Below, one piece after another: positions 35,193-43,509 of a DNA stretch of 64,000 nucleotides. The notes beneath the pieces were generated by a model, which was given only the letters and a program-made list of their open reading frames with translations, did not search any database and had not been told where the DNA came from. The DNA comes from Cacconaster sp033811195 (GTDB lineage: Bacteria; Bacteroidota; Bacteroidia; Bacteroidales; UBA932). Made by a program: the position numbers and the translations under genes. Positions within the stretch are counted from its first letter, which is position 1. The number at the start of each line of letters is the position of its first letter. The stretch lies in the NCBI GenBank assembly GCA_033811195.1, contig JAPXOZ010000008.1, positions 25,512 to 89,511 on the forward strand, read 5' to 3'.

Positions 35193-35663
35193 ATGTCAAA
35201 ATTTGTAAAAAAAGGTGGTGGAGATACCCCCAGTATTAGTACCGCATCTCTTCCCGATATTATATTCATGATTTTGATGTTCTTTATGGTATCCGTTAGT
35301 ATGCGTCAGACTGACCGTAAGGTCATGGTATCCCTTCCAGGGGCTTCGGAAATTGCCAAACTGGAAAGAAAAGACCTTGCATCTTACATCTATATCGGTA
35401 CACCAACTCTCCAATATCAAAGTCTCTATGGTACAGAGTCACAAATCCAGCTAAACGATGCTTTTCGTAGCATTGAGGATATCCGTGACTTCATAGCGTC
35501 AGAACGTGAATCTATAAGCGAGGCAGACCGTCCATTTATGACAGTATCCATTAAAGCCGACGAAAACACCCGAATGGGTATCATCACAGACGTAAAGCAA
35601 GAGCTTCGTCGTTGTTCGGCTCTAAGAATAATGTATGGCGCACGTAAAGTGAGCGCTTTATAA
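35193..35663 (+). CDS. exbD: ExbD/TolR-family protein (second copy)
   Basis: The 156-residue protein also has one span with an Asp (SLPDIIFMILMFFMVSVSM, about residues 18-36) and a C-terminal domain ending ADENTRMGIITDVKQELRRCSALRIMYGARK, the usual ExbD fold core. It differs strongly from the copy upstream, so this is an old pair of paralogs and not a recent duplication. Two different ExbD proteins per ExbB module is a Bacteroidetes pattern. A 16-bp perfect hairpin follows its stop. Confidence 0.9.
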   Translation: MSKFVKKGGGDTPSISTASLPDIIFMILMFFMVSVSMRQTDRKVMVSLPGASEIAKLERKDLASYIYIGTPTLQYQSLYGTESQIQLNDAFRSIEDIRDFIASERESISEADRPFMTVSIKADENTRMGIITDVKQELRRCSALRIMYGARKVSAL

Positions 35664-35674
35664 CTATTTTCTAT

Positions 35675-35715
35675 TATACAAGAAAGGGTGGCCAAGTGTC
35701 ACCCTTTCTTGTATA
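35675..35715 (+). terminator. Long hairpin after the exb operon
   Basis: A 16-bp perfect inverted repeat (TATACAAGAAAGGGTG at 35675-35690, its complement at 35700-35715) flanks a 9-nt loop. It lies 12 nt after the exbD stop. The run after it is A-rich and not T-rich, so it may act as a factor-assisted terminator or mRNA-stabilising end instead of a classic intrinsic terminator. Confidence 0.65.
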
Positions 35716-35737
35716 AAACAAAAAGTAACATAAACAA

Positions 35738-36979
35738 ATGAAAAAAATCTTAATTTTTGCCCTTACTTTGCTTGTAACTACGTCCTGCTGCGAGAAGAAG
35801 GCCAAATATGTATTCTATTTCATAGGAGACGGAATGGGATTCTCCCACGTAGCAGTTACTGAGGCATTCAAGGCTACTGAAAAGGGAGTAATTGGGAGTG
35901 AACCTCTTACATTCACACAGTTCCCTATCCTGGGTATGGCTACTACTTACTCCACCAATAATTTCATTACCTGCTCTTCGGCCGCAGGCACGGCTTTGTC
36001 CACTGGCACTAAGACACGCAATGGTATGCTGGGAGTAACTCCGGATACCACGAACCTTACAGCAATCTCATACAAATTCCACGATGCAGGACGCAAGGTT
36101 GGAATTATAAGCTCCGTGACTATAGATCACGCAACTCCCGGAGCATTCTACGCTCACAATCCCTCGAGGAGTGACTACTACGCCATAGCCAAAGAGTTAC
36201 CTGAAACGGGATTCGAGTTCTTTGGTGGAGGCGGTTTTGCCAAGCCATTCGGTAAAGAGGATTCAGAGCGTTCCATATATGAAATTGCTGCAGAAAAGGG
36301 CTACACCGTTTCTTACGGTATGGAGGATTATCTTGCTCTTAAAGATAGCGCGGAAAAAATAATAATGCTCCAGGAAAAAGGCAAAGAGGAAAACATCCTT
36401 CCCTACCTGAAAGATGTTAGGGAGTCTGACATGACACTGGCTCAAGTAGTTGATGCTGCAGTTAAATTCCTGGATAACGAAAAGGGCTTTTTCATTATGG
36501 CTGAAGGTGGCACAATCGATTGGGCAGCCCATTCAAATGACCTTGCCAACACTATTTTCGAGACTCTTGATTTCGATGCCGCAATTGAAGTAGCATATAA
36601 GTTTTACCAGTTACATCCTGATGAAACACTCATTGTGGTAACAGCAGACCATGAGACTGGCGGAATTGCGCTTGGTAAGACAACAGGTTACAACTTTGAC
36701 CTTACCATCGTCAAAGAAATTTTCGATAATATAAAAAATGAAGGCAATGTTGGCGAAGTAGGTAGTGAGGAGAGCCCTGATGTCTTCAGTTATATGTCCG
36801 AAAAAGAGATTATCTCATACGTATCGGATCAAGCTAACATAGGCTGGACCACCATGTCGCATACCGGTGGAGCAGTACCTGTATTTGCAATCGGAGCCGG
36901 AAGTTCACTTTTCAGCGGCCGTATGGACAATACCGACATTCCCAAGAGAATATGTCAGGCTGCGGGCATTGGATTCTGA
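35738..36979 (+). CDS. Alkaline phosphatase, probable lipoprotein
   Basis: The 413-residue protein belongs to the PhoA superfamily: metal ligand Asp in FYFIGDGMGFSH, the nucleophile region TCSSAAGTALSTGTKTRNG (Ser80), SVTIDHATPGAFYAH, AEGGTIDWAAHSND, TADHETGG and the late SHTGGAVPVFA. It hydrolyses phosphate esters in the periplasm or at the outer membrane. The signal ends with a double Cys (residues 17-18), suggesting lipidation. The residue before the nucleophile is Cys79, where E. coli PhoA has Asp101. It lies alone between the exb hairpin and asnS. Confidence 0.88.
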   Translation: MKKILIFALTLLVTTSCCEKKAKYVFYFIGDGMGFSHVAVTEAFKATEKGVIGSEPLTFTQFPILGMATTYSTNNFITCSSAAGTALSTGTKTRNGMLGVTPDTTNLTAISYKFHDAGRKVGIISSVTIDHATPGAFYAHNPSRSDYYAIAKELPETGFEFFGGGGFAKPFGKEDSERSIYEIAAEKGYTVSYGMEDYLALKDSAEKIIMLQEKGKEENILPYLKDVRESDMTLAQVVDAAVKFLDNEKGFFIMAEGGTIDWAAHSNDLANTIFETLDFDAAIEVAYKFYQLHPDETLIVVTADHETGGIALGKTTGYNFDLTIVKEIFDNIKNEGNVGEVGSEESPDVFSYMSEKEIISYVSDQANIGWTTMSHTGGAVPVFAIGAGSSLFSGRMDNTDIPKRICQAAGIGF

Positions 36980-36988
36980 TTTTATACT

Positions 36989-37020
36989 TTTGGTAGTTTG
37001 TCATTGATTGTCTAACTTTG
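36989..37020 (+). promoter_or_regulatory. Putative promoter of asnS
   Basis: TTTG at 36989-36992 and TAACTTTG at 37013-37020 match the Bacteroidetes -33/-7 elements with the typical 20-nt spacer. The box ends 21 nt before the asnS ATG. A possible TTG start at 37018 falls inside the box, which supports the downstream ATG. Confidence 0.6.
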
Positions 37021-37041
37021 TCATTCGATTATCAAAAAAGT

Positions 37042-38427
37042 ATGAAAAGAACTAAAGTTATTAAATTGCTTCAACAGGGACCCGTAGGCGAGGTGCTTGT
37101 AAAAGGCTGGGTCAGGACCAAAAGAGGCAACAAAAACGTGACATTCATAGCTCTCAACGACGGATCTACCATTAACAATATACAGATTGTCTGTGACACT
37201 ACTGCTTTTGAAGAAGCATTGCTAAAACAGATTACAACCGGCGCCTGCATTGCCGCCAAAGGCGAACTTGTGGCATCATTGGGTAGTGGACAATCTGTCG
37301 AAATCCAGGCACGCGAAATCGAGGTATTAGGCACTGCCGACCCTGATATCTACCCTCTTCAAAAGAAGGGCCACAGTATGGAATTCCTCCGTGAGATAGC
37401 TCATCTCCGTCCCCGTACCAATACTTTCGGCGCCATACTGAGAATCCGTCACGCAATGGCGTTTGCCATTCACAAATTCTTCAATGACAAAGGGTTTGTC
37501 TATCTACATACCCCGATTATAACAAGTTCCGACTGCGAAGGTGCTGGCGAGATGTTCCACGTTACAACATTGAATCTGGAAAATGTTCCCAAAAACGAAG
37601 ATGGCAGCGTAAACTATGATGAGGACTTTTTCGGCCGTCAGACATCACTGACTGTTAGCGGTCAACTCGAAGGTGAGCTGGGAGCAATGGCTTTGGGAGA
37701 TATTTACACTTTTGGCCCAACTTTCCGCGCAGAGAACTCCAATACGCCCCGCCACTTGGCTGAGTTCTGGATGATTGAGCCGGAAATGGCGTTCTACGAG
37801 ATAGAAGACAATATGGATCTGGCTGAAGAGTTTATCAAATATCTTGTACAGTATGCCCTCGATAATTGCAAGGATGACCTCAACTTCCTCAACAACATGA
37901 TTGACAAGGAGCTTATTTCCCGCCTCGAAAGTGTTGTTAATACCGAGTTTGTAAGGCTTTCCTACACTGAGGGTGTAGAGATTCTGAAAAATTCAGGAGT
38001 GAAGTTTGAATTCCCCGTGGCCTGGGGTATCGACCTCCAGAGCGAACACGAGAGATATCTTGTAGAAAAACACTTCAAAAAACCCGTTATCCTCACCAAC
38101 TACCCCAAAGAGATCAAAGCTTTTTATATGAAGCTGAATGATGACGGCAAGACGGTTAGAGCAATGGATGTGCTCTTCCCCAAGATCGGTGAAATTATCG
38201 GGGGTTCCCAAAGAGAGGAATCTCTGGAGAAGCTTGAGCAAAGAATTAAAGAAATGGATATGGACAAGTCCTCCCTTTGGTGGTACATTGACACCCGCAG
38301 GTTTGGAACTGCACCTCACAGCGGATTTGGACTTGGCTTTGAAAGACTCCTACTCTTTGTTACCGGGATGGCAAACATCAGAGACGTCATTCCTTTCCCC
38401 AGAACTCCAAAGAGTGCTGAATTTTAA
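37042..38427 (+). CDS. asnS: Asparaginyl-tRNA synthetase
   Basis: The 461-residue class II synthetase has an N-terminal OB-fold (VLVKGWVRTKRGNKNVTFIALNDGS) and motif 2 FGPTFRAENSNTPRHLAEFWMIEPEMAF. Motif 3 is GFGLGFERLLLFVTGMANIRDVIPFPR. The sequence RTPKSAEF at the C-terminus is typical of AsnRS, not AspRS. Direct charging of tRNA-Asn is implied. A promoter with both elements lies just upstream; udk follows after 18 bp. Confidence 0.94.
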   Translation: MKRTKVIKLLQQGPVGEVLVKGWVRTKRGNKNVTFIALNDGSTINNIQIVCDTTAFEEALLKQITTGACIAAKGELVASLGSGQSVEIQAREIEVLGTADPDIYPLQKKGHSMEFLREIAHLRPRTNTFGAILRIRHAMAFAIHKFFNDKGFVYLHTPIITSSDCEGAGEMFHVTTLNLENVPKNEDGSVNYDEDFFGRQTSLTVSGQLEGELGAMALGDIYTFGPTFRAENSNTPRHLAEFWMIEPEMAFYEIEDNMDLAEEFIKYLVQYALDNCKDDLNFLNNMIDKELISRLESVVNTEFVRLSYTEGVEILKNSGVKFEFPVAWGIDLQSEHERYLVEKHFKKPVILTNYPKEIKAFYMKLNDDGKTVRAMDVLFPKIGEIIGGSQREESLEKLEQRIKEMDMDKSSLWWYIDTRRFGTAPHSGFGLGFERLLLFVTGMANIRDVIPFPRTPKSAEF

Positions 38428-38445
38428 TAAAACCGGATCGCCATT

Positions 38446-39063
38446 ATGCTTATCATCGGTATCGCCGGAGGCACCGGCTCAGGCAAGACCACAGTGGTCA
38501 AAAAAATCGCGGAGCGGCTTCACAACAAAGTGGTTGTAATCCCTCAGGATTCCTATTATAAAGACCAAAGTCACCTCCCGATGGAGGTACGCCAGGAGCT
38601 CAATTTTGACCATCCGGACGCTATCGATTTTAAACTGCTTGTACAGCAACTCAAGGAGCTCAAGGAGGGAAAGATCATTGAACAACCTGTCTATTCCTAT
38701 ATTACCTGCTCCAGATCAGCAACTGAAACCGTAAAAGTGGCGCCTGCACCGGTGATCATTGTCGAAGGTATCCTTATCTTTACCTGCAAAGAGCTAAGGG
38801 AGCTGATGGATATAATGGTCTATGTGGACGCAGATGATGATGACCGCCTGATACGTGTCATATCAAGAGATATAATGGAGAGAGGCAAAAGTGTAGAAAA
38901 GGTAATGGAACGATATCAGAAGACAGTTAAACCGATGCACCTGCAGTTTATCGCACCGAGCAAGCGATACGCCGATATTATCCTACCGCAGGGTGGCCAC
39001 AACAAGGTAGCCATAAACATGCTCATTGCAACAATCGGGCAAGCACTCGAACATAACGACTGA
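38446..39063 (+). CDS. udk: Uridine kinase
   Basis: The 205-residue P-loop kinase has GIAGGTGSGKTTVVKKI (residues 4-20), IPQDSYYKD, NFDHPDAIDF, IVEGILIF and the RVISRDIMERGK lid. It phosphorylates uridine and cytidine to the monophosphates for pyrimidine salvage. Length is normal. The downstream TonB-like gene starts on the last base of its stop codon, so translation is coupled. Confidence 0.92.
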   Translation: MLIIGIAGGTGSGKTTVVKKIAERLHNKVVVIPQDSYYKDQSHLPMEVRQELNFDHPDAIDFKLLVQQLKELKEGKIIEQPVYSYITCSRSATETVKVAPAPVIIVEGILIFTCKELRELMDIMVYVDADDDDRLIRVISRDIMERGKSVEKVMERYQKTVKPMHLQFIAPSKRYADIILPQGGHNKVAINMLIATIGQALEHND

Positions 39064-39806
39064 TGGAAGAAAGGCTCAATAAAAATAATAAAAGAACTGG
39101 ACAGAGGGTTGGGTTGTACCTGACCCTTATTTTCCACCTTTCGGTGCTTATAGTCCTGTTGCTCGTATCCATCAATTCATTGGTGGCTCCCGAAGCTTCA
39201 TTTGTACTTGATTTTACCAAACAGGAGCAAATTGAAGAGGAGCAAAGAATAATGGAATTAAAGGAAGATATAAGTCGCGAACTGGATCACCTTCTCGCTA
39301 TTCCCAGAGGACAGATTCGCAATGTGGCTGTGGATGTAGGTACCCGACTAAAGGATGACCGACATTCCAATCCAGACCGGGTTTATGAAGAGGCTCGCGA
39401 ACTGCAGCGCAAACTGGATGCCTCCAAAGCGGATGCACTTAAGCAGGAGTCATCTGAAACAGTCGACCTCAATCCTGAGCCTGAAAAGGACAAGCAGAAA
39501 AAAGAGGAATCACCCACTTATAAAGGTCCTTCCGTTATTTCCTATCGGCTTGAAGGACGCAAGGCGCAACATCTGCCTGTCCCCGCTTATAAAGGTTATG
39601 GCTCAGGAGATGTGTTTGTTGAAATCATGGTCAATCCAAAAGGACGAGTGATTGAAGCGCGAGTAATGGAGAGTATTTCGAGCCAGGACAAAGCACTTCA
39701 TGACTTTGCGATAGAGGCAGCGAAGCGTTCCCGCTTCACATCCTCTGAAAGTGCCGGCCCCCGCCATATCGGCGAAATCCACTACCGCTTCATCGGTCAG
39801 AACTAA
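39063..39806 (+). CDS. TonB-like energy transducer protein
   Basis: The 247-residue protein has one N-terminal membrane span (about residues 17-37, GLYLTLIFHLSVLIVLLLVSI), a charged Glu/Lys-rich middle part, and a C-terminal TonB-like beta domain (GDVFVEIMVNPKGRVIEARVMESISSQDKALHDFAIEAAKRSRF). It could couple ExbB/ExbD to outer-membrane transporters, but no Pro-rich spacer is present, and many Bacteroidetes TonB-like proteins have unknown partners. It meets the S41 protease tail to tail with a 4-bp overlap. Confidence 0.8.
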   Translation: MEERLNKNNKRTGQRVGLYLTLIFHLSVLIVLLLVSINSLVAPEASFVLDFTKQEQIEEEQRIMELKEDISRELDHLLAIPRGQIRNVAVDVGTRLKDDRHSNPDRVYEEARELQRKLDASKADALKQESSETVDLNPEPEKDKQKKEESPTYKGPSVISYRLEGRKAQHLPVPAYKGYGSGDVFVEIMVNPKGRVIEARVMESISSQDKALHDFAIEAAKRSRFTSSESAGPRHIGEIHYRFIGQN

Positions 39807-41386
39807 TCTTCAAGTGCTCTTTGAACAACATTATCATTCTTCAGATAAATCGGATAAAATGCATCATCGTCCATGGGTGTATATCTGCCGATAACCGCTT
39901 TTACCTGAGTAATTATTATTTCTCCCGAAGTCTGCCAATCCGAAAATGAAGGTATGACGCCGTGAGCCGTTGTATAATCTATGAACTCTTTCTTGAGATT
40001 AAGCTCTGCAAAAAAAGCGTAGAGAGCATCCATATCTTTGATACCTCTCATGCGTGCACGGTGCTTGTCGCTGAATTTATTGGCAAACTTGACAACCAGA
40101 CTCTGTCGATTGCACTTTATCAAATAATCGGAGACTCCTACTGTGTCAAGAGGCACAAAAACATCGGGAATTATACCTCCACCGCCATACACCACCTTTC
40201 CTCCCGGAGTAACATATTTGAGTGAATCATTGACCTTTATACTATCTGCACTCATCATTTCTCCATGCTCATATCTCTCTAAGATATCCATCTCATATTT
40301 GTCAGAATAGGGTTTCTGAATGCATCTACCCGTAGGAGTATAGAAACGGGCAACCGTCAGACGTATACCAGATCCGTCCGAAAAGTAGACCGGCTCCTGT
40401 ACTAGACCCTTACCGAATGAGCGCAAACCGTAGATCAGTGCTCTGTCATTGTCCTGCATCGCACCCGCGAAGATCTCGCTGGAAGAGGCTGATGCCTCAT
40501 TGATGAGAACAGCCAGTTCGATATCCTTGCAACTACCTTTGCCATCAGCAACAAAGTCCTGACGTGGACGGTTTTTACCCTCCATATAGACCACAAGGTC
40601 GCCTTTTTCAAGAAATTCGTTGGAGAGCATCATTGCCTGATCGAGATATCCGCCCGTATTGTCCCTCAAGTCGAATATAAGACGTTTCATTCCCTTTTCA
40701 CGAAGGATGAGCGTTGCCTGTAGGAACTCAAAATAACTATTTTTAGAAAATTTGGCGAGTTTTATATATCCGGTGGTATCATTTATCATAAATGCCACAT
40801 CCACACTCTTAATAGGAATCATATCCCTTACAATGGTAAATGGTATCAGCTTTTCTTCGCCATTCCTCTTGAGTTCCAACCTGACTTTTGTACCCCTCGG
40901 TCCTCTCATCATCGATACCATCGAATCCTGATGCATCCTAACTCCGGCAACATCTCTATCATCAATTTTTATGATACGGTCTCCACTGAGCAGTCCTGCT
41001 TTCTCAGCAGGCCCGCCGGCAATGACATTGGTGATAATAGCCGTATCATTGGGAACATTGAACTGAATACCGATGCCGTCAAATCCACCTTGAAGAGCCT
41101 CATCAGCCTTTTCTAGATCCACTGGAGGCAGATAGACCGAGTGGGGATCAAGTTCCGCCATAACTGCAGGAAGGAGTTTTTCAGTCACAGCCTTGTGATC
41201 GATATCGTCGACATAATCCTTGTCCACACTATTGAGCACAAGCATCAGTTTAGCCCAGTCAGACTTTGTAGACTCAAGATCTATCACATTCTTTTGGGGA
41301 AGTCTCTGAAGCAGCAGGACCAACATCAAAACAATAATAATCCATACCGATATCCTCAGTATTTTCATAGTTCTGTCATTGCTCAT
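39803..41386 (-). CDS. S41-family C-terminal processing peptidase (CtpA-like)
   Basis: The 527-residue protein has an N-terminal membrane anchor (about residues 8-26) and a PDZ domain (FDGIGIQFNVPNDTAIITNVIAGGPAEKAGLLSGDRI). In the S41 core the catalytic Ser lies in NEASASSSEIFAGAMQDN and the catalytic Lys in YGLRSFGKGLVQE. These periplasmic proteases trim or degrade proteins by their C-termini. It is the last gene of a four-gene minus-strand group (msbA-like, acyl ligase, deaminase, protease). Confidence 0.92.
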   Translation of the reverse strand: MSNDRTMKILRISVWIIIVLMLVLLLQRLPQKNVIDLESTKSDWAKLMLVLNSVDKDYVDDIDHKAVTEKLLPAVMAELDPHSVYLPPVDLEKADEALQGGFDGIGIQFNVPNDTAIITNVIAGGPAEKAGLLSGDRIIKIDDRDVAGVRMHQDSMVSMMRGPRGTKVRLELKRNGEEKLIPFTIVRDMIPIKSVDVAFMINDTTGYIKLAKFSKNSYFEFLQATLILREKGMKRLIFDLRDNTGGYLDQAMMLSNEFLEKGDLVVYMEGKNRPRQDFVADGKGSCKDIELAVLINEASASSSEIFAGAMQDNDRALIYGLRSFGKGLVQEPVYFSDGSGIRLTVARFYTPTGRCIQKPYSDKYEMDILERYEHGEMMSADSIKVNDSLKYVTPGGKVVYGGGGIIPDVFVPLDTVGVSDYLIKCNRQSLVVKFANKFSDKHRARMRGIKDMDALYAFFAELNLKKEFIDYTTAHGVIPSFSDWQTSGEIIITQVKAVIGRYTPMDDDAFYPIYLKNDNVVQRALED

Positions 41387-41398
41387 ACTAAACGGACT

Positions 41399-41815
41399 TT
41401 ACAGTTGTTGAACCTCAATACCGGCCCTGCGAAGCAGGTCGATACCATCAGTAATGCGATAATCTTCACGATAGACCACTCTCTTAATACCCGCCTGTAT
41501 TATGAGTTTAGAGCATTCTAGGCAAGGAGAGGCCGTAACATAGAGTGTAGACCCCTCACTGCTATTGCCGCTCTTTGCTACCTTGGTTATGGCATTTGCC
41601 TCAGCGTGGAGGACATATGGCTTGGTTGCACCGGTTTCATCTTCACATACATTTTCAAACCCTGACGGCGTACCATTGTATCCATCTGATATTATCATTC
41701 TGTCCTTAACAATCAATGCCCCCACCTGCTTACGCTTGCAATAGGAGTTTTTGGCCCAAACCTGTGCCATCTCAAGATAGCTTAGATCAAATTTATTTTG
41801 TTTTTTGTTGTCCAT
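41399..41815 (-). CDS. dCMP/cytidine-type deaminase (ComEB-like)
   Basis: The 138-residue zinc deaminase has the HAEANAI motif with the catalytic Glu and the PCLECSKLI zinc motif. The N-terminal layout (WAKNSYCKRKQVGALIVKDRMIISDGYNGTPSGFENVCED) is that of dCMP deaminase/ComEB, so conversion of dCMP to dUMP for dTMP synthesis is most likely. It lies 12 bp from both neighbours in the same-strand group. Confidence 0.88.
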   Translation of the reverse strand: MDNKKQNKFDLSYLEMAQVWAKNSYCKRKQVGALIVKDRMIISDGYNGTPSGFENVCEDETGATKPYVLHAEANAITKVAKSGNSSEGSTLYVTASPCLECSKLIIQAGIKRVVYREDYRITDGIDLLRRAGIEVQQL

Positions 41816-41827
41816 TTCGGTTCTCTA

Positions 41828-43501
41828 TCAATTGCTTTCGGCAGGTGCACTGTTTCTCTGGTAAATGTAGCGCTTAATACTGCGTTTGGGTGTTTTTTCA
41901 AATTCTTCAGGCACTATCTCCATGCCTGCTAGTTTACAATAGTTGGGAAGTTCAATATTGGCAAGCTGGATGCCTTCCTGAAGTTTTTCTAGAAGTTGTT
42001 CTTCCGAAAGCCCCTCTTCGTTTGCCTGATCAAAATCAGGATAAATGAGTGCAATCAACAAGGATTTATCTTCAACAACAAGTGCTTCCACAACATAAGG
42101 CATGTTATTGAGGATGCTCTCTATCTCCTCAGGATAGATATTCTGTCCTGAAGGGCCGAGTATCATGGTCTTACTACGACCTTTGAGGAAGAGATATCCA
42201 TCCGAATCCATCACACCCATATCACCAGTCTTTAACCAGCCGTTTGAGAGAACTTCGTCAGTAGCCTCTTTGTTTTTGTAATAACCAAGGAAGACATTGT
42301 CGCCCCTTACATAGATTTCTCCCGGTATATTTTTCGGATCTTTCGAGTCAATCTTAATTTCCATTCTGGGAGCAGCTTTTCCACAAGAGTAAAGTTTAGT
42401 CTTGTCCCAAGCTGCGTATGCAATAATGGGAGCACATTCGGTCATACCATAGCCAACTGTAAAGGGAAAGTTGATTCTTTTGAAGAATGCTTCAGCTTCG
42501 CGGTTAAGGGCAGCTCCACCAATAATAACCTCTTTAAATTTGCCGCCAAATGCAGATACTATGCTATTTAGTATCTTTTTCTGGATCATCTGGTCGATTA
42601 CGGGCAGGTTAAGCAATAGTTTTATCCTGTTCTTGCTGATAATGGGAGCGAGCATCCTCTTATAAATTTTCTCAATAATCAGTGGAACTGCTATAATGAT
42701 ATCCGGTTTGATGGTACTCATAGCATCGAGGATAATATTAGGGCTGGGTAGTTTAGTTAGGAAGTGCGTATGTCCTCCTACAGACATTATAAACATAAAT
42801 TCGAACATCATCCCATACATATGTGCAGTGGGAAGCATAGATACAAGATTGGAGGTATTGTTAAGTTGCGGGTGCACGGCCTTCGCAAAAAGAAGATTGG
42901 AATAGAGAGACCTGTAAGGAAGCATTACTCCCTTTGAGAAACCCGTGGTACCCGATGTATAGTTGATCATCGCAAGTTCGTTAGGAGAGTCCTCATAATA
43001 CTTGACATTGGCCGGAGTGAAGCTATTGGGATATTTCTTGCCAAACATCTCATTTAGATGCTCCCTGGCATAAATGTACTTCTCATCTACCGAGTATACA
43101 ACACTTATGTCAGTCATTGAGAGTATTGCCTCCACTTCAGGCATCTCTGCGCTGTTGAGATTCTCCCAGATTGAGTCTCCGACAATAAGAATTTTTGAGT
43201 CTGAATGGTTGACCAAATTATGTATGTTTGCCGGCTTAAATTCGTGAAGAAGTGGCACAGGTACGGCTCCATAGGTAAGTGCAGCAAGGAAAGCTACTCC
43301 CCAATTGGACTGGTTACGGCCACAAATTGCAATTTTATCTCCTTTGACGATGTCGCAACTTTCAAAGAATATATGCAGTTTTGCAATTCTTCGCGCTACA
43401 TCGCGATAGTTGAGAGTGAGCCCTTTGTAGTCAGAGAGTGCAGGGCAATCCCAGTTCTTTTTAAAACTCTCTTCGAACAGTTTGTTTACAGATTTTTTCA
43501 T
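41828..43501 (-). CDS. AMP-dependent acyl-CoA synthetase/ligase
   Basis: The 557-residue adenylating enzyme has the P-loop-like YTSGTTGFSKGVMLPYRSL (about residues 170-190), VGYGMTECAPI, the core NGWLKTGDMGVMDSDGYLFLKGRSK and the C-terminal KTPKRSIKRYIY with the likely catalytic Lys. It resembles long-chain fatty acid-CoA ligases; the true substrate is not readable. I start at MKKSVNKLF; upstream in-frame codons run into the MsbA stop region. Its neighbour msbA makes a role in envelope lipid supply plausible. Confidence 0.87.
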   Translation of the reverse strand: MKKSVNKLFEESFKKNWDCPALSDYKGLTLNYRDVARRIAKLHIFFESCDIVKGDKIAICGRNQSNWGVAFLAALTYGAVPVPLLHEFKPANIHNLVNHSDSKILIVGDSIWENLNSAEMPEVEAILSMTDISVVYSVDEKYIYAREHLNEMFGKKYPNSFTPANVKYYEDSPNELAMINYTSGTTGFSKGVMLPYRSLYSNLLFAKAVHPQLNNTSNLVSMLPTAHMYGMMFEFMFIMSVGGHTHFLTKLPSPNIILDAMSTIKPDIIIAVPLIIEKIYKRMLAPIISKNRIKLLLNLPVIDQMIQKKILNSIVSAFGGKFKEVIIGGAALNREAEAFFKRINFPFTVGYGMTECAPIIAYAAWDKTKLYSCGKAAPRMEIKIDSKDPKNIPGEIYVRGDNVFLGYYKNKEATDEVLSNGWLKTGDMGVMDSDGYLFLKGRSKTMILGPSGQNIYPEEIESILNNMPYVVEALVVEDKSLLIALIYPDFDQANEEGLSEEQLLEKLQEGIQLANIELPNYCKLAGMEIVPEEFEKTPKRSIKRYIYQRNSAPAESN

Positions 43502-43509
43502 CTTTGTTA

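Noticed and set aside
34593..35663. Recent tandem duplication of exbD with one copy a pseudogene
   Set aside because: Both copies are full length with intact spans and Asp, and they differ strongly, so this is an ancient functional pair.
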